Below, in pieces: positions 25,510 to 33,679 of a stretch of DNA of 48,677 bases. Source of the DNA: Gammaproteobacteria bacterium UBA7803 (GTDB lineage: Bacteria > Pseudomonadota > Gammaproteobacteria > Pseudomonadales > Azotimanducaceae); contig DLCH01000035.1 of the NCBI GenBank assembly GCA_002480525.1, forward strand, positions 36,472-85,148. The letters are read 5' to 3'. Numbering within the stretch: the first letter of the stretch is position 1; each line of letters starts with the position of its first letter. The translations under genes were made by a program, and so were the position numbers. The notes below the pieces were generated by a model. It was given only the letters and a program-made list of their open reading frames with translations. It had not been told where the DNA came from and searched no databases.

Positions 25510-26781
25510 ATGGAATCTGAGGTCCCCCAGGACCGCGGCAACGTCACGGACCTGCCGGCCCGGCCGGCCCGTGAGATCCGCAAGTCCCACAAGCTCGATC
25601 ACGTGTGCTACGAGATCCGCGGCCCCGCCATGAAGGAGGCGGACCGCATGGAGGAGGAAGGCCACCGGATCATCAAGCTGAACATCGGCAATCCCGCGCC
25701 CTTCGGCTTCGAGGCGCCGGAGGAGATCCTCCGGGACGTGATCCACAACCTGCCGACGGCCCAGGGCTACTGCGACTCCAAAGGCATCTACCCGGCCCGC
25801 AAGGCCGTCATGCAGCACTACCAGAGCCAGGGCATCCTCGACGTCGAGATCGACGACATCTACATCGGCAACGGCGTTTCCGAGCTGGTGGTGATGGGCC
25901 TGCAGGGACTGCTCGACAACGGCGACGAGGTGCTGGTGCCGGCGCCGGACTACCCCCTCTGGACCGCTGCGGTCAGCCTCGCCGGCGGGACGCCGGTGCA
26001 CTACCGCTGCGACGAGCAGGCCGACTGGAACCCGGATCTCGACGACATCCGCCGCAAGGTGTCCCCGCGCACCAAGGCCATCGTCGTCGTCAACCCGAAC
26101 AACCCCACCGGCGCCGTGTACAGCCGCGAGCTGCTCACGGAGATCATCGAAGTCGCCCGCAGCAACGACCTGGTGGTGTTCGCGGACGAGATCTACGACA
26201 AGATCCTCTACGACGACGCCGTGCACGTGCCGATGGCGTCCCTGGCCGAGGACCTGCTGATCGTCACGCTGAACGGCCTGTCCAAGGCCTATCGCGTCGC
26301 CGGCTTCCGCTCCGGCTGGATGCTGGTGTCCGGCGCCAAGCACCGGGCCCGGGACTACATCGAGGGGCTCGACATCCTCGCCTCGATGCGGCTGTGCGCC
26401 AACGTGCCGAGCCAGCATGCGGTGCAGACCGCCCTGGGCGGCTACCAGAGCATCCGCGAGTACGTGGTGCCCGGCGGCAGGCTGTACGAGCAGCGGGAGC
26501 TGGCCTGGCGCATGCTGAACGACATTCCCGGCGTCTCCTGCGTCAAGCCCCGCGGCGCGCTGTACCTGTTTCCCCGGCTCGACACGGCGCGCTTCAACAT
26601 CGCCAGCGACGACCGGTTCGCCCTCGACCTGCTGCGCCAGGAAAAGATCCTCATCGTCCAGGGCACGGGCTTCAACTGGCCGGAGCCCGACCACTTCCGG
26701 CTGGTGTTCCTGCCGCGGGTGGAGGAACTGGCGGAAGCCATCGAGCGGCTCGGCCACTTTCTCCACGGCTATCGGCAGTAG
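25510..26781 (+). CDS. alaA: Alanine transaminase (AlaA-type class I aminotransferase)
   Basis: Predicted 423-residue PLP enzyme, very similar in motifs to E. coli AlaA (glutamate-pyruvate aminotransferase). These include IRKSHKLDHVCYEIRGP at the start, KLNIGNPAPFGFEAPEEI, VVNPNNPTGAVY, VFADEIYDKILYDD, the PLP lysine in TLNGLSKAYRVAGFRSGWM, and FPRLDTARFNI. ATG at 25510 is chosen because AGGAA lies five bases upstream; an in-frame ATG at 25486 would add eight residues. A weak TACACT -10 box lies at 25464-25469. The next gene starts 23 bases after its stop. Confidence 0.92.
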   Translation: MESEVPQDRGNVTDLPARPAREIRKSHKLDHVCYEIRGPAMKEADRMEEEGHRIIKLNIGNPAPFGFEAPEEILRDVIHNLPTAQGYCDSKGIYPARKAVMQHYQSQGILDVEIDDIYIGNGVSELVVMGLQGLLDNGDEVLVPAPDYPLWTAAVSLAGGTPVHYRCDEQADWNPDLDDIRRKVSPRTKAIVVVNPNNPTGAVYSRELLTEIIEVARSNDLVVFADEIYDKILYDDAVHVPMASLAEDLLIVTLNGLSKAYRVAGFRSGWMLVSGAKHRARDYIEGLDILASMRLCANVPSQHAVQTALGGYQSIREYVVPGGRLYEQRELAWRMLNDIPGVSCVKPRGALYLFPRLDTARFNIASDDRFALDLLRQEKILIVQGTGFNWPEPDHFRLVFLPRVEELAEAIERLGHFLHGYRQ

Positions 26782-26804
26782 CGACCCGGGGCCGGCACCA
26801 CCCC

Positions 26805-27248
26805 ATGAGCGGCGGGATCAACGTCGAGGATTTCTGCAAGGATGCAGCCCGGGCGCTGGTGATCCTCTACCGGACCTTCCCCAGGCCCCACACCCTGTTC
26901 GTGGAGGATCTGTGCGGGCCGGACCAGGTGGACGAGTTCGGCATGCACAGCGACCGCCATCTGGCCTGCTTCAGCGCCCTGCTGTGGCTGGCCGCAGAGG
27001 GCTACCTGCGCTACACGGACACCATCCGGCAGGAAGCCGTGGATCAGGCGGTGCTCACCGGCCGCGCGTTCACCCTGCTGTCGCGCCCGCTGGCGGACTT
27101 CGAACCCCCGGGGGCCGAATCGCTGCCGCCCGCGGTGCGCCTCGAGCAGCAGACCCACGCCCACCGGCTCGACCTGGCGCTGGACTCCCGTTCGTCGACC
27201 CGGGTGAAGACTGCGGTGCTGGCGTTCATGGACGACATGCTCGGCTAG
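26805..27248 (+). CDS. Uncharacterised protein (147 residues), aminotransferase-linked
   Basis: Predicted soluble 147-residue protein, MSGGINVEDFCKDAARALVI onward. It is largely helical, with LYRTFPRPHTLFVEDLCGPD and a middle region HLACFSALLWLAAEGYLRYTDTIRQEAVDQAVL that looks like a winged-helix or small alpha bundle. No signal peptide, metal motif or catalytic signature is seen. It probably shares a transcript with alaA. I do not recognise the family. Gene reality is well supported by length, codon use and tight spacing. Confidence 0.72.
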   Translation: MSGGINVEDFCKDAARALVILYRTFPRPHTLFVEDLCGPDQVDEFGMHSDRHLACFSALLWLAAEGYLRYTDTIRQEAVDQAVLTGRAFTLLSRPLADFEPPGAESLPPAVRLEQQTHAHRLDLALDSRSSTRVKTAVLAFMDDMLG

Positions 27249-27261
27249 CGCGCGAGCGCCG

Positions 27262-28389
27262 TCAGCCGCCGCCGTCGATCCGGTAGTACAGGCTGTCCTG
27301 ATAGCCGGTGACCACCTCCACCAGGCCGGCGAGTTCCTCGTCCAGTGCCGGATCGTCGGTGTCCACCAGCAGCGGCCGCCCTTCCAGGGACAGAAGCTTG
27401 GTGCGGGTTCCCAGCACCCACAGGCGCTCCCGGCCGACCCGCCGCAGCACCGCCGGCGTGAGCTGCTGATTGCCCCGGCCGAGCAGAAAGCCCTGCCCCC
27501 GGGTGAAACTCATCACCAGCGTCACCGGGCGGTCCGTGGCGGCCAGATAGGACTCGAGCCAGGCGGCGTCGACGTCGCGCCCCACCTGCCGGTCGCCGTC
27601 GAGCACGTCGACGCCGATCAGCGTGGGCGTCATCCCCAGCGCCGATTTCAGCGCGGCGAGGCTGCTGCCCGGGCCGAGCAGGTAGATGCCCGGCGCCGCC
27701 TCGATGCGCTCGACCACCTCGGCGACGATCTCCTCCAGCGCCAGCGCCTCGGATTCGCGCCCGCCCTCCTTGGTGTGCTGCAGGAAGCCGCCTTCCTCGG
27801 GCACCGCGATCTCGCCGTAGAAACGCGGCCTGACCTCACCGGCCCGAAGCGCGGCCTCGTCGAGGTCCCGCACTTCCGCGACGCCGGCCCGGACCAGGCC
27901 GCCCTCGACCAGCGCCTGGAGAATTCTGCCGGCAGCCTCGGGGGTGGTGGCGAACACGCCGGAATGCATCTTGACCCCGGAAGGCACGCCCAGCACCGGC
28001 AGCGACTCGCCCAGCGCCGCCAGCAGATCACGGGCGGTGCCGTCGCCGCCGCAGAACACCAGCAGGTCCGCGCCGGCGTCGCGCAGGGCGGTGGCCGCCC
28101 GGCGGGTGTCCTCCGGTCCCGGCACCGCGCCGGGCTCGCCGAGCACCTCGCCCGTCAGGCCGGCGTCGCCGAGGGCGTCGGCGCCCATGGCGCCCCCCCA
28201 GGTCAGCCAGCGCACCCGGCGGACCGCCGGACCCGCCGCCTTCAGCGCGCGCAGTGCGCGCTCGCGGCCCCGGGCCGCGCCGCCGCGACCGCGCGCCTCG
28301 GCCTGAATGTCGGCGCCGTCGCTGCCCTTGAGGGCGGCCCGGCCGCCGATCCCGGCCACCGGATTGACGAGCAGTCCGAAGGTCAGCAC
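27262..28389 (-). CDS. ATP-NAD kinase-like protein (AcoX/NAD kinase fold)
   Basis: Predicted 375-residue protein. It begins TFGLLVNPVAGIGGRAALKGSDG and has the diagnostic LVFCGGDGTARDLL (about residues 110-123), the GGDGT nucleotide-binding motif of NAD and diacylglycerol kinases, then VLGVPSGVKMHSGVFATTP and YLLGPGSSLAALKSALG. These fit the PpnK/AcoX-like subgroup, whose substrate is often unknown. The start is GTG at 28389, overlapping the oxidase stop by seven bases. Last gene of the five-gene minus-strand operon from 30727. Confidence 0.84.
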   Translation of the reverse strand: MLTFGLLVNPVAGIGGRAALKGSDGADIQAEARGRGGAARGRERALRALKAAGPAVRRVRWLTWGGAMGADALGDAGLTGEVLGEPGAVPGPEDTRRAATALRDAGADLLVFCGGDGTARDLLAALGESLPVLGVPSGVKMHSGVFATTPEAAGRILQALVEGGLVRAGVAEVRDLDEAALRAGEVRPRFYGEIAVPEEGGFLQHTKEGGRESEALALEEIVAEVVERIEAAPGIYLLGPGSSLAALKSALGMTPTLIGVDVLDGDRQVGRDVDAAWLESYLAATDRPVTLVMSFTRGQGFLLGRGNQQLTPAVLRRVGRERLWVLGTRTKLLSLEGRPLLVDTDDPALDEELAGLVEVVTGYQDSLYYRIDGGG

Positions 28390-29486
28390 GCGTCCTCGTG
28401 CCCGGCCAGGCGGGCCACGGTCTCCCCGATGGCCAGCGAGGCGGTCAGGCCGGGTGACTCGATCCCCAGCAGATTGATCAGGCCGGCCACGCCGTGCTGC
28501 GCCGGCCCGTCGATGCGGAAGTCCGCGGCCGCTTCGCCGGGGCCAGAGATCTTCGGCCGGATGCCGGTGTAGCCGGGCCGCAGCCGATCCGCCTCGAGGT
28601 CCGGGAAGTAGCGGCGGATGGCGGCCTCGAAGTCGCCCCGGCGGGAGTCGTCGAAGGCGTAGTCGACGTCGTCGATCCACAGCACGTCCGGGCCGAAGCG
28701 GATCTGGCCGCTGAGATCCAGGGTGACGTGCACGCCGAGCCCGCCCGCCTCGGCCACCGGGTAGACCAGGCGGGAGAACGGCGAGGGTCCGTCGTAGACG
28801 TAGTAGTGACCGCGGGCATAGTAGGCGCGGGGCGTATCGGGCGTGAGCCAGGCCGCCACCGCCGGCGCGCTGAGGCCGGCAGCGTTGACCACCCACCGGG
28901 CGTCCAGCTCCAGCGCGTCGGTCGTCACCCGCAGCCGCCCGTCCGCCGGCGCCAGCCCGGTCACCGGCGTGCCCAGCGCGATCATGCCGCCCGACGCCTC
29001 CAGGTCACCCTGCAGGGCCAGCATGTAGGCGTGGGAATCGATGATGCCGGTGGAGTCCGAGCGCACCCCGGCCACCGCCCGGACCCGGGGCTCGAGGGCC
29101 GCCACCGCCTGCGCATCCAGCCAGGGCAGCGGATCGACGCCGTTGCGCGACGCCTGGGCGCGATAGCCCTCCAGCACGGGGATCTGATCCTCGCTGCTCG
29201 CGACGATGATCTTGCCGCAGCGGCGGAACGGCACGCCGTGACTCTCGCAATACCGGTACAGCAACGCCTTGCCACGGACGCACAGCGCCGCCTTCAGGCT
29301 GCCGGAGGGATAGTAGATGCCGGCGTGGATCACCTCCGAGTTGCGCGAGCTGGTCTCGGTGCCGATCTGGGCGTGACGCTCGAGCACGACCACGTCGAGC
29401 CCGGCGCCCGCCAGAGCCCGTCCGCAGGCCAGGCCCACCACGCCCGCGCCGATCACCACCGCGTCCACCGTCTCGGTCATGCGCAT
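28383..29486 (-). CDS. FAD-dependent oxidoreductase, L-2-hydroxyglutarate oxidase-like
   Basis: Predicted 367-residue flavoenzyme of the DAO family. The N-terminal dinucleotide-binding motif is VVIGAGVVGLACGRALAGAG (about residues 10-29), followed by the glutamate-ended strand VVVLERHAQIGTETSSRNSEVIHAGIYYP. SRNSEVIHAGIYYP is characteristic of LhgO-type L-2-hydroxyglutarate oxidases, and YTGIRPKISGP and LLGIESPGLTASLAIG near the end are also typical. Such enzymes remove the off-product L-2-hydroxyglutarate. It overlaps the epmC stop by ten bases and the NAD-kinase-like start by seven. LhgO-like is firm; exact substrate is inferred. Confidence 0.86.
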   Translation of the reverse strand: MRMTETVDAVVIGAGVVGLACGRALAGAGLDVVVLERHAQIGTETSSRNSEVIHAGIYYPSGSLKAALCVRGKALLYRYCESHGVPFRRCGKIIVASSEDQIPVLEGYRAQASRNGVDPLPWLDAQAVAALEPRVRAVAGVRSDSTGIIDSHAYMLALQGDLEASGGMIALGTPVTGLAPADGRLRVTTDALELDARWVVNAAGLSAPAVAAWLTPDTPRAYYARGHYYVYDGPSPFSRLVYPVAEAGGLGVHVTLDLSGQIRFGPDVLWIDDVDYAFDDSRRGDFEAAIRRYFPDLEADRLRPGYTGIRPKISGPGEAAADFRIDGPAQHGVAGLINLLGIESPGLTASLAIGETVARLAGHEDAC

Positions 29487-30016
29487 CGCTCCAGCACCCG
29501 GCCGGCGCCGACGCGCCGGCGCCAGTCCGGCGCCAGCGCATCCAGCACCCGCACCGCATCGCCGCCCGGGCCGTGCAGGCGCAACGCCTCGCAGGCCTCG
29601 TCGACGCGCCGGGCGAAGGCCGACCGGGCGGCCGGATCGTCCCGGCCCGGGTTGTCGTCGCTGACCTCGAACACCAGGCCGCAGGCCTCGCACAACAGCT
29701 TCTCGAGCGCCTGGACCGGCAGCTCCGCCTGGTAGAACCGCTGCTGAGCCCGGGGGCTCCTCGGCGGCGGCCGGTAGACCAGGCCGTAGTCAACCTGGCC
29801 GCGCGCCGCAGGCGTCGCCAGACACCAGTGGGCCAGCTCGTGCAGCACGCTGGACGCATGGTCCCGCGCATAGCGGATCCAGGCCGGGCGGCCGGGCCGG
29901 GGCGGCAGATACAGCGGCTCGTCGGCGCCGCCGACGAGCTGCACCCCGAGGTCACGCCCGCCGCGGGCATTGAAACAACCGGCGAGACTACGGTGATCGA
30001 CCAAGGCGGACGGCAT
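29477..30016 (-). CDS. epmC: Elongation factor P hydroxylase EpmC
   Basis: Predicted 179-residue enzyme that adds the final hydroxyl to beta-lysylated elongation factor P. Conserved parts match E. coli EpmC/YfcM: the LVGGADEPLYLPPRPGRP stretch, the HELAHWC motif (His59, Glu60, His63, matching HEISHWC), VDYGLVYRPPPRSPRAQQRF, and ALEKLLCEACGLVFEVSDDN. The histidines presumably bind the metal. EpmA and EpmB and EF-P itself are not in the window. It shares one base with the preceding gene's stop and overlaps the next start. Confidence 0.9.
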   Translation of the reverse strand: MPSALVDHRSLAGCFNARGGRDLGVQLVGGADEPLYLPPRPGRPAWIRYARDHASSVLHELAHWCLATPAARGQVDYGLVYRPPPRSPRAQQRFYQAELPVQALEKLLCEACGLVFEVSDDNPGRDDPAARSAFARRVDEACEALRLHGPGGDAVRVLDALAPDWRRRVGAGRVLERCA

Positions 30017-30495
30017 CAGAGGTCCTCGGCGCAGGGCCAGGCGGCCAGCATGGCGTGATAGGCCGCAGACAGATACGGCGCGCCGGCGAGCAGGTGGTCC
30101 AGGTAGGCCCGCGGCGGCCGCAGACCCGGGCGCAGCACGGCCGGATTGGCGAAATAGGTCCAGGTCGACACGGCGCCCGCGGCGGTCGCCACCCAGGTCA
30201 TTTCCCGGCTGTAGTTGATCGGCGCGCTCTCGAACCGGTCCATCTTGACGATCTCCTCGGGGCCCTCCAGCCAGTACAGCACGCCTTCGACCCGGCTGCC
30301 GCGATCCACCGCGACGCTGGCGTGGCCCATGCCCTCATGCGCCCGGGCGTGCTTGTCGAAGGTCAGCCGGAAGCCGTCGAGCACGGCGCCCTCGGCGTGC
30401 AGCACACGCAGGCCCCGTTCCCGTACCCGTTCGGGATTCATGTTCGAGCCGTAGGCGAAGTAGCGGGTGCCGTGGTCGGCGGAGCGTGCCGTCAT
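30016..30495 (-). CDS. Gamma-glutamylcyclotransferase-like protein
   Basis: Predicted 159-residue protein of the gamma-glutamylcyclotransferase fold. The substrate loop YFAYGSNMNPERV lies at about residues 12-24, and the likely catalytic glutamate is E89 in KMDRFESAPINYSR. Such enzymes release 5-oxoproline from gamma-glutamyl amines, though many bacterial members are uncharacterised. ATG at 30495 is chosen because it begins just after the tusA-like stop; an in-frame extension to 30537 would overlap that gene by about 40 bases. Confidence 0.85.
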   Translation of the reverse strand: MTARSADHGTRYFAYGSNMNPERVRERGLRVLHAEGAVLDGFRLTFDKHARAHEGMGHASVAVDRGSRVEGVLYWLEGPEEIVKMDRFESAPINYSREMTWVATAAGAVSTWTYFANPAVLRPGLRPPRAYLDHLLAGAPYLSAAYHAMLAAWPCAEDL

Positions 30496-30496
30496 G

Positions 30497-30727
30497 TCAT
30501 CCCTTGCGGATCCAGTATTCGAAGCGGTCGCCGTCACGCTCCTCCGCCAGCAGTTCGTGGCCCATGAATCGGCAGAAGTTCTGAAAGTCCCGACCCGTGG
30601 ACGGATCGGTGGCGAGCACGTGCAGCACCGCGCCGCTGGCCATCTCGCGGACCCGGTTGCGGACCAGCATCAGGGGCTCCGGGCAGACCAGTCCGGTGGC
30701 ATCGAGCTGTGCGTCGGCATCGGGCAT
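30497..30727 (-). CDS. tusA: TusA family sulfurtransferase
   Basis: Predicted 76-residue cytosolic sulfur carrier. The sulfur-accepting cysteine is C15 in LDATGLVCPEPLMLVRNRV. ATDPSTGRDFQNFCRFMGHELLA and the final YWIRKG match E. coli TusA closely (RDIPGFCTFMEHEL, YLIRKG). TusA passes sulfur to TusBCD/MnmA for tRNA 2-thiolation and serves other pathways. First gene of the operon 30727-27262. A GATAAT-like box at about 30787-30792 (minus) may be its -10. Confidence 0.9.
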   Translation of the reverse strand: MPDADAQLDATGLVCPEPLMLVRNRVREMASGAVLHVLATDPSTGRDFQNFCRFMGHELLAEERDGDRFEYWIRKG

Positions 30728-30854
30728 AGGTGACCTTGGATTCTCCGTAGTGACCGCAGGCCGGACGCCGCGCGCCCGGACCGGGCGATATTATCCACAG
30801 CGCGGGCGTTCCTGTCCGTGCCCGACCCGGCCGGCCGGTCGGAGCGCCTTCGCC

Positions 30855-30883
30855 TTGACTTGATTCTGGCGCCCCACGACACT
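30855..30883 (+). promoter_or_regulatory. Likely promoter of the 12-gene envelope operon
   Basis: TTGACT (30855-30860; five of six matches to TTGACA) and GACACT (30878-30883) are separated by 17 bases. Transcription would begin near 30890, about 75 bases before the first ATG at 30964. It is the only convincing promoter pair I see before this gene row; the tight spacing of later genes suggests they rely on it. Confidence 0.5.
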
Positions 30884-30963
30884 CGAACGGACCCGCCGCT
30901 TTGTGGTCAAAACAGCCGATCCAACCTCCCGAGCGGTCTGGAGCAGAGGTTCGCGAAACGACC

Positions 30964-32541
30964 ATGAGCCCGAACCAGTCAAAGCCCTTCACGGCCAGGA
31001 TCGTCCGCCGGGCCGGCGCCCCGGCGGTGTTCGCCTGCCTGATCCTCGCCCTCCCCGGGCAGGCCCCGGCAGCGGAGGAGCCGACCGCCGGCATGGCCGA
31101 CGGCATGGCCGCAGCCGAAACCGCGGCGCCCGACAGCCCGGCGGACACCGGCGCGGTGGTGCCCACCGAAGCCTCTGCGGACGCCCCTGCGGACACCCCT
31201 GCAGGGGCCCTTGCAGGCGCCCCTGCAGGCGCCCCGGAAGCCGCTGCGGCGGGGCTGCCCGTCGACGGCCCGGGCCAAGCGCCCGAAGGCGGCACCGCGG
31301 ACGCTCCTGCGGACGCCATGCTGGCCATCGACGACGCGCTCCCCGAGGACATCGACCCCCTCGACCGGGTGGCCAGACAGATCGAGGCCCGGGAATTTCG
31401 TGAGTCGGTGAACTGGCTGGAATCGCATATCGACACCATCGAGGCCGTCAGCCACCGTTTCGACCCGGCCCTGGTCCGGCCTCTGACGCTGCTCGGCGAC
31501 GCCCTGGCGGGCCAGGGCAGCCATGACGAGGCGCTGGAAAGCTACCGGCGCGCCCTGCACCTGATCCGGGTGAGCAGCGGGCTGAACAGCCCCGAGCAGG
31601 TCGGCATCGTCTACCGGGAGGCCGAGGCCCTCAAAGCCCTGGGCCGGTACCGCGACGCCAACGACCGGGAGGAGTACGCCTACCACGTCCTGAGCCGCGC
31701 CCACGGCCCCCTCGACGAAGCCCTGCTGCCGGGCATCTATCACCTGGCGGAGTGGTACGAACGGACCAACAACGTGTTCGCCGCGCGCGCCCTCTACGAG
31801 CAGGCGGTCACCATCATCGACCACCACGACAAGCTCGAGACCCTCGAAGCGGTGCCCGCGCTGCGCGGCATCGCGGAAAGCTATCGCCTGGAGCGCTTTC
31901 CCCGCTACGACATGGCAGACCTGGAACGCGACGCCAACAGTATCCCGGCCGCCCAGGAGCTGCGCCACCCCGTCACCATCAACAACTTTCCAGCCGGCGA
32001 GGCCGCGCTGCAGCGGGTGGTGCGCATCCAGCAGAACGCGGATCCGGTCGACCCCATCGCCCTCGCCGAGTCGGTCCTCGAGCTCGCCGACTGGTACACC
32101 CTGTTCGAGAAGTCCCAGCGCGCGGAGACCCTGTACGCCCATGCCTGGGAGCTGATGGCCGAGGTCGACGGCTTCGACGTGGTCGGCTACTTCGCCGAGC
32201 CGACCCTGCTCTACTTCCCCGAGCCCGGCGATCCGACGCCGCCGCCGCCCGAGCAGCGCGGCCCGAGGGAAACCGGCTACGTCGAGGTGGCCTTCGACGT
32301 GACCGACGAGGGACAGGTCCGCGACCTCGACACCGTCGCCTCCAAACCCGACGGCCTGATGGATTTCCGGGTGCGCAAGAGCCTGCGGCTCGCGCGCTAC
32401 CGGCCGATGCTGGTCGACGGCGTTCCGGTGTTCCGCGGCGCCTATACCTACCGGCACGAGTTTCCCTACTATCCCGAGCGCAGCGCCGAGACGGACGCGA
32501 CCGCCACGGCGGTCACCCCGGCCGGCTCACCCGGCTCGTGA
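30964..32541 (+). CDS. Periplasmic TPR protein with a TonB-like C-terminal domain
   Basis: Predicted 525-residue exported protein, first gene of the operon. A signal peptide (about residues 1-38, ending LALPGQAPAA) is followed by an Ala/Pro/Gly/Asp-rich linker to about residue 115. Helical TPR-like repeats follow (about 130-420): LLGDALAGQGSHDEALESYRRALHL, EALKALGRYRDANDREEYAY, HLAEWYERTNNVFAARALYEQA. The C-terminal 90 residues resemble the TonB C-terminal domain: GYVEVAFDVTDEGQVRDL, RVRKSLRLARYRP, then FRGAYTYRHEFPY. Unlike TonB there is no membrane anchor after processing. It may bridge inner- and outer-membrane parts of the system. ATG 30964 is preferred over an upstream in-frame start at 30901 that lacks a signal context. 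Confidence 0.85.
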   Translation: MSPNQSKPFTARIVRRAGAPAVFACLILALPGQAPAAEEPTAGMADGMAAAETAAPDSPADTGAVVPTEASADAPADTPAGALAGAPAGAPEAAAAGLPVDGPGQAPEGGTADAPADAMLAIDDALPEDIDPLDRVARQIEAREFRESVNWLESHIDTIEAVSHRFDPALVRPLTLLGDALAGQGSHDEALESYRRALHLIRVSSGLNSPEQVGIVYREAEALKALGRYRDANDREEYAYHVLSRAHGPLDEALLPGIYHLAEWYERTNNVFAARALYEQAVTIIDHHDKLETLEAVPALRGIAESYRLERFPRYDMADLERDANSIPAAQELRHPVTINNFPAGEAALQRVVRIQQNADPVDPIALAESVLELADWYTLFEKSQRAETLYAHAWELMAEVDGFDVVGYFAEPTLLYFPEPGDPTPPPPEQRGPRETGYVEVAFDVTDEGQVRDLDTVASKPDGLMDFRVRKSLRLARYRPMLVDGVPVFRGAYTYRHEFPYYPERSAETDATATAVTPAGSPGS

Positions 32542-32623
32542 CGGGTATCGGCGGCCGCCTTCAGTCCGCGTTCAGGTTCCGGGCAGTACGATGCGCCGGG
32601 GACGGCGCCAAGAATCTCAGACG

Positions 32624-33679
32624 ATGCACAGCATGACCGAGCAAACGACCCAGACCCGCACAGGCCGCGCCGGCCGCCGGCCGACCCCGCACCGCGGCGC
32701 CGCCGGCGCGGCGCTTGCCGCCGGCGCGGTGCTGGCGCTGGCGCTGATCGCCGGCGGCTGCAACAGCAACCGCAGCCAGATGCCCGGCCCGTCCGGTCTG
32801 CCGGGCGGTCTGCCCGGCGGCTCCTCGCCGATGCCCGGATCGAGTCCGTCCAGCCGGCCATCGCCCTCCGGCGGCGGCAGCAGCGGCGGCGCCGGCCAGA
32901 GTGGCGGCCAGAGCGGTGGACAGAGCGGCGGACAGAGCGGGTCGAGTGGCGGCATGCCGGGCGGCAGCAGCGGCGGTTCCACGGGCAGCGGCAGTGCCGG
33001 CGGGGGCGCCGGGCCGCCGGGCATGCCCGGCGGCACCGCGGGAGGATCCGGGCCGTCGGGCCTGCCCGGCGGTGGCAGCGGCCTGCCCGGCAGCGGCTCG
33101 GGTGGCGGGCTGCCGCAGGGCTCGGGCTCCGGAGCCGGCACGGGCGGCCAGGGCCAGGGTGGCGACGAGAATGGCTGGGAGGACGGCCTGCCCGGCGGCG
33201 ACGAGGACGGCTGGCAGACCAGCAATCAGATCCCGGGCGGCAAAGGCGACATCCCGCCCATGCCTTCGGAGCGCGGCAAGCCGCCCGGTGACGGCAGCGA
33301 CGGCGGCGACGGCGCGCTGGACGGCGCCCTCGAGGACTTCGACGGGGAAATCCTGTCCGAACGCGAAGTGATCCGCCAGCGGTCCAACGAGACCGCCGGC
33401 AGCGGCGGCGCTAGCCTGCCCGAGGCGAGCGCGGGCGTGCCGGGTGGCAGCGGCAACGCGGACATGCCGGATGCCAACGGCCCGCTGGGCGTGCCGAGCA
33501 ACCGCAACGCGCCGCCGCCACCGTCGCCGGTAGCCTCCGCCGGCGTGCCCGACGACATCCCCGACGCCAAGGACGACGACATCATCGCCCGCCAGCTCCG
33601 GGAAGCGGCGGTGGCGGAAACGGACCCCGAGCTGAAGGAGAAGCTCTGGGACGAGTACCGGCGCTACAAGGGACTGTGA
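32624..33679 (+). CDS. Gly/Ser/Pro-rich putative lipoprotein
   Basis: Predicted 351-residue exported protein. A hydrophobic segment (about residues 26-45) ends in an imperfect lipobox AGGC at Cys46. Residues 47-190 are extremely Gly/Ser/Pro-rich, with GGQS and GLPGG repeats (DNA repeat at 32891-32938), and should be disordered. The last 100 residues are acidic and more complex, ending DDDIIARQLREAAVAETD and then KEKLWDEYRRYKGL, a helical tail likely to be the functional, partner-binding end. No enzyme motif. An ATG at 32633 is an equally possible start. Its stop shares a base with the next ATG. It could be a flexible periplasmic tether. Confidence 0.75.
   Translation: MHSMTEQTTQTRTGRAGRRPTPHRGAAGAALAAGAVLALALIAGGCNSNRSQMPGPSGLPGGLPGGSSPMPGSSPSSRPSPSGGGSSGGAGQSGGQSGGQSGGQSGSSGGMPGGSSGGSTGSGSAGGGAGPPGMPGGTAGGSGPSGLPGGGSGLPGSGSGGGLPQGSGSGAGTGGQGQGGDENGWEDGLPGGDEDGWQTSNQIPGGKGDIPPMPSERGKPPGDGSDGGDGALDGALEDFDGEILSEREVIRQRSNETAGSGGASLPEASAGVPGGSGNADMPDANGPLGVPSNRNAPPPPSPVASAGVPDDIPDAKDDDIIARQLREAAVAETDPELKEKLWDEYRRYKGL
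32891..32938 (+). repeat. 12-bp tandem repeat coding for GGQS units
   Basis: Four adjacent 12-base units (32891-32902, 32903-32914, 32915-32926, 32927-32938), consensus ggcggmcagagc, encode repeated Gly-Gln-Ser motifs in the Gly-rich lipoprotein. Such repeats can change in number by slippage, altering linker length without frameshift. Confidence 0.85.
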
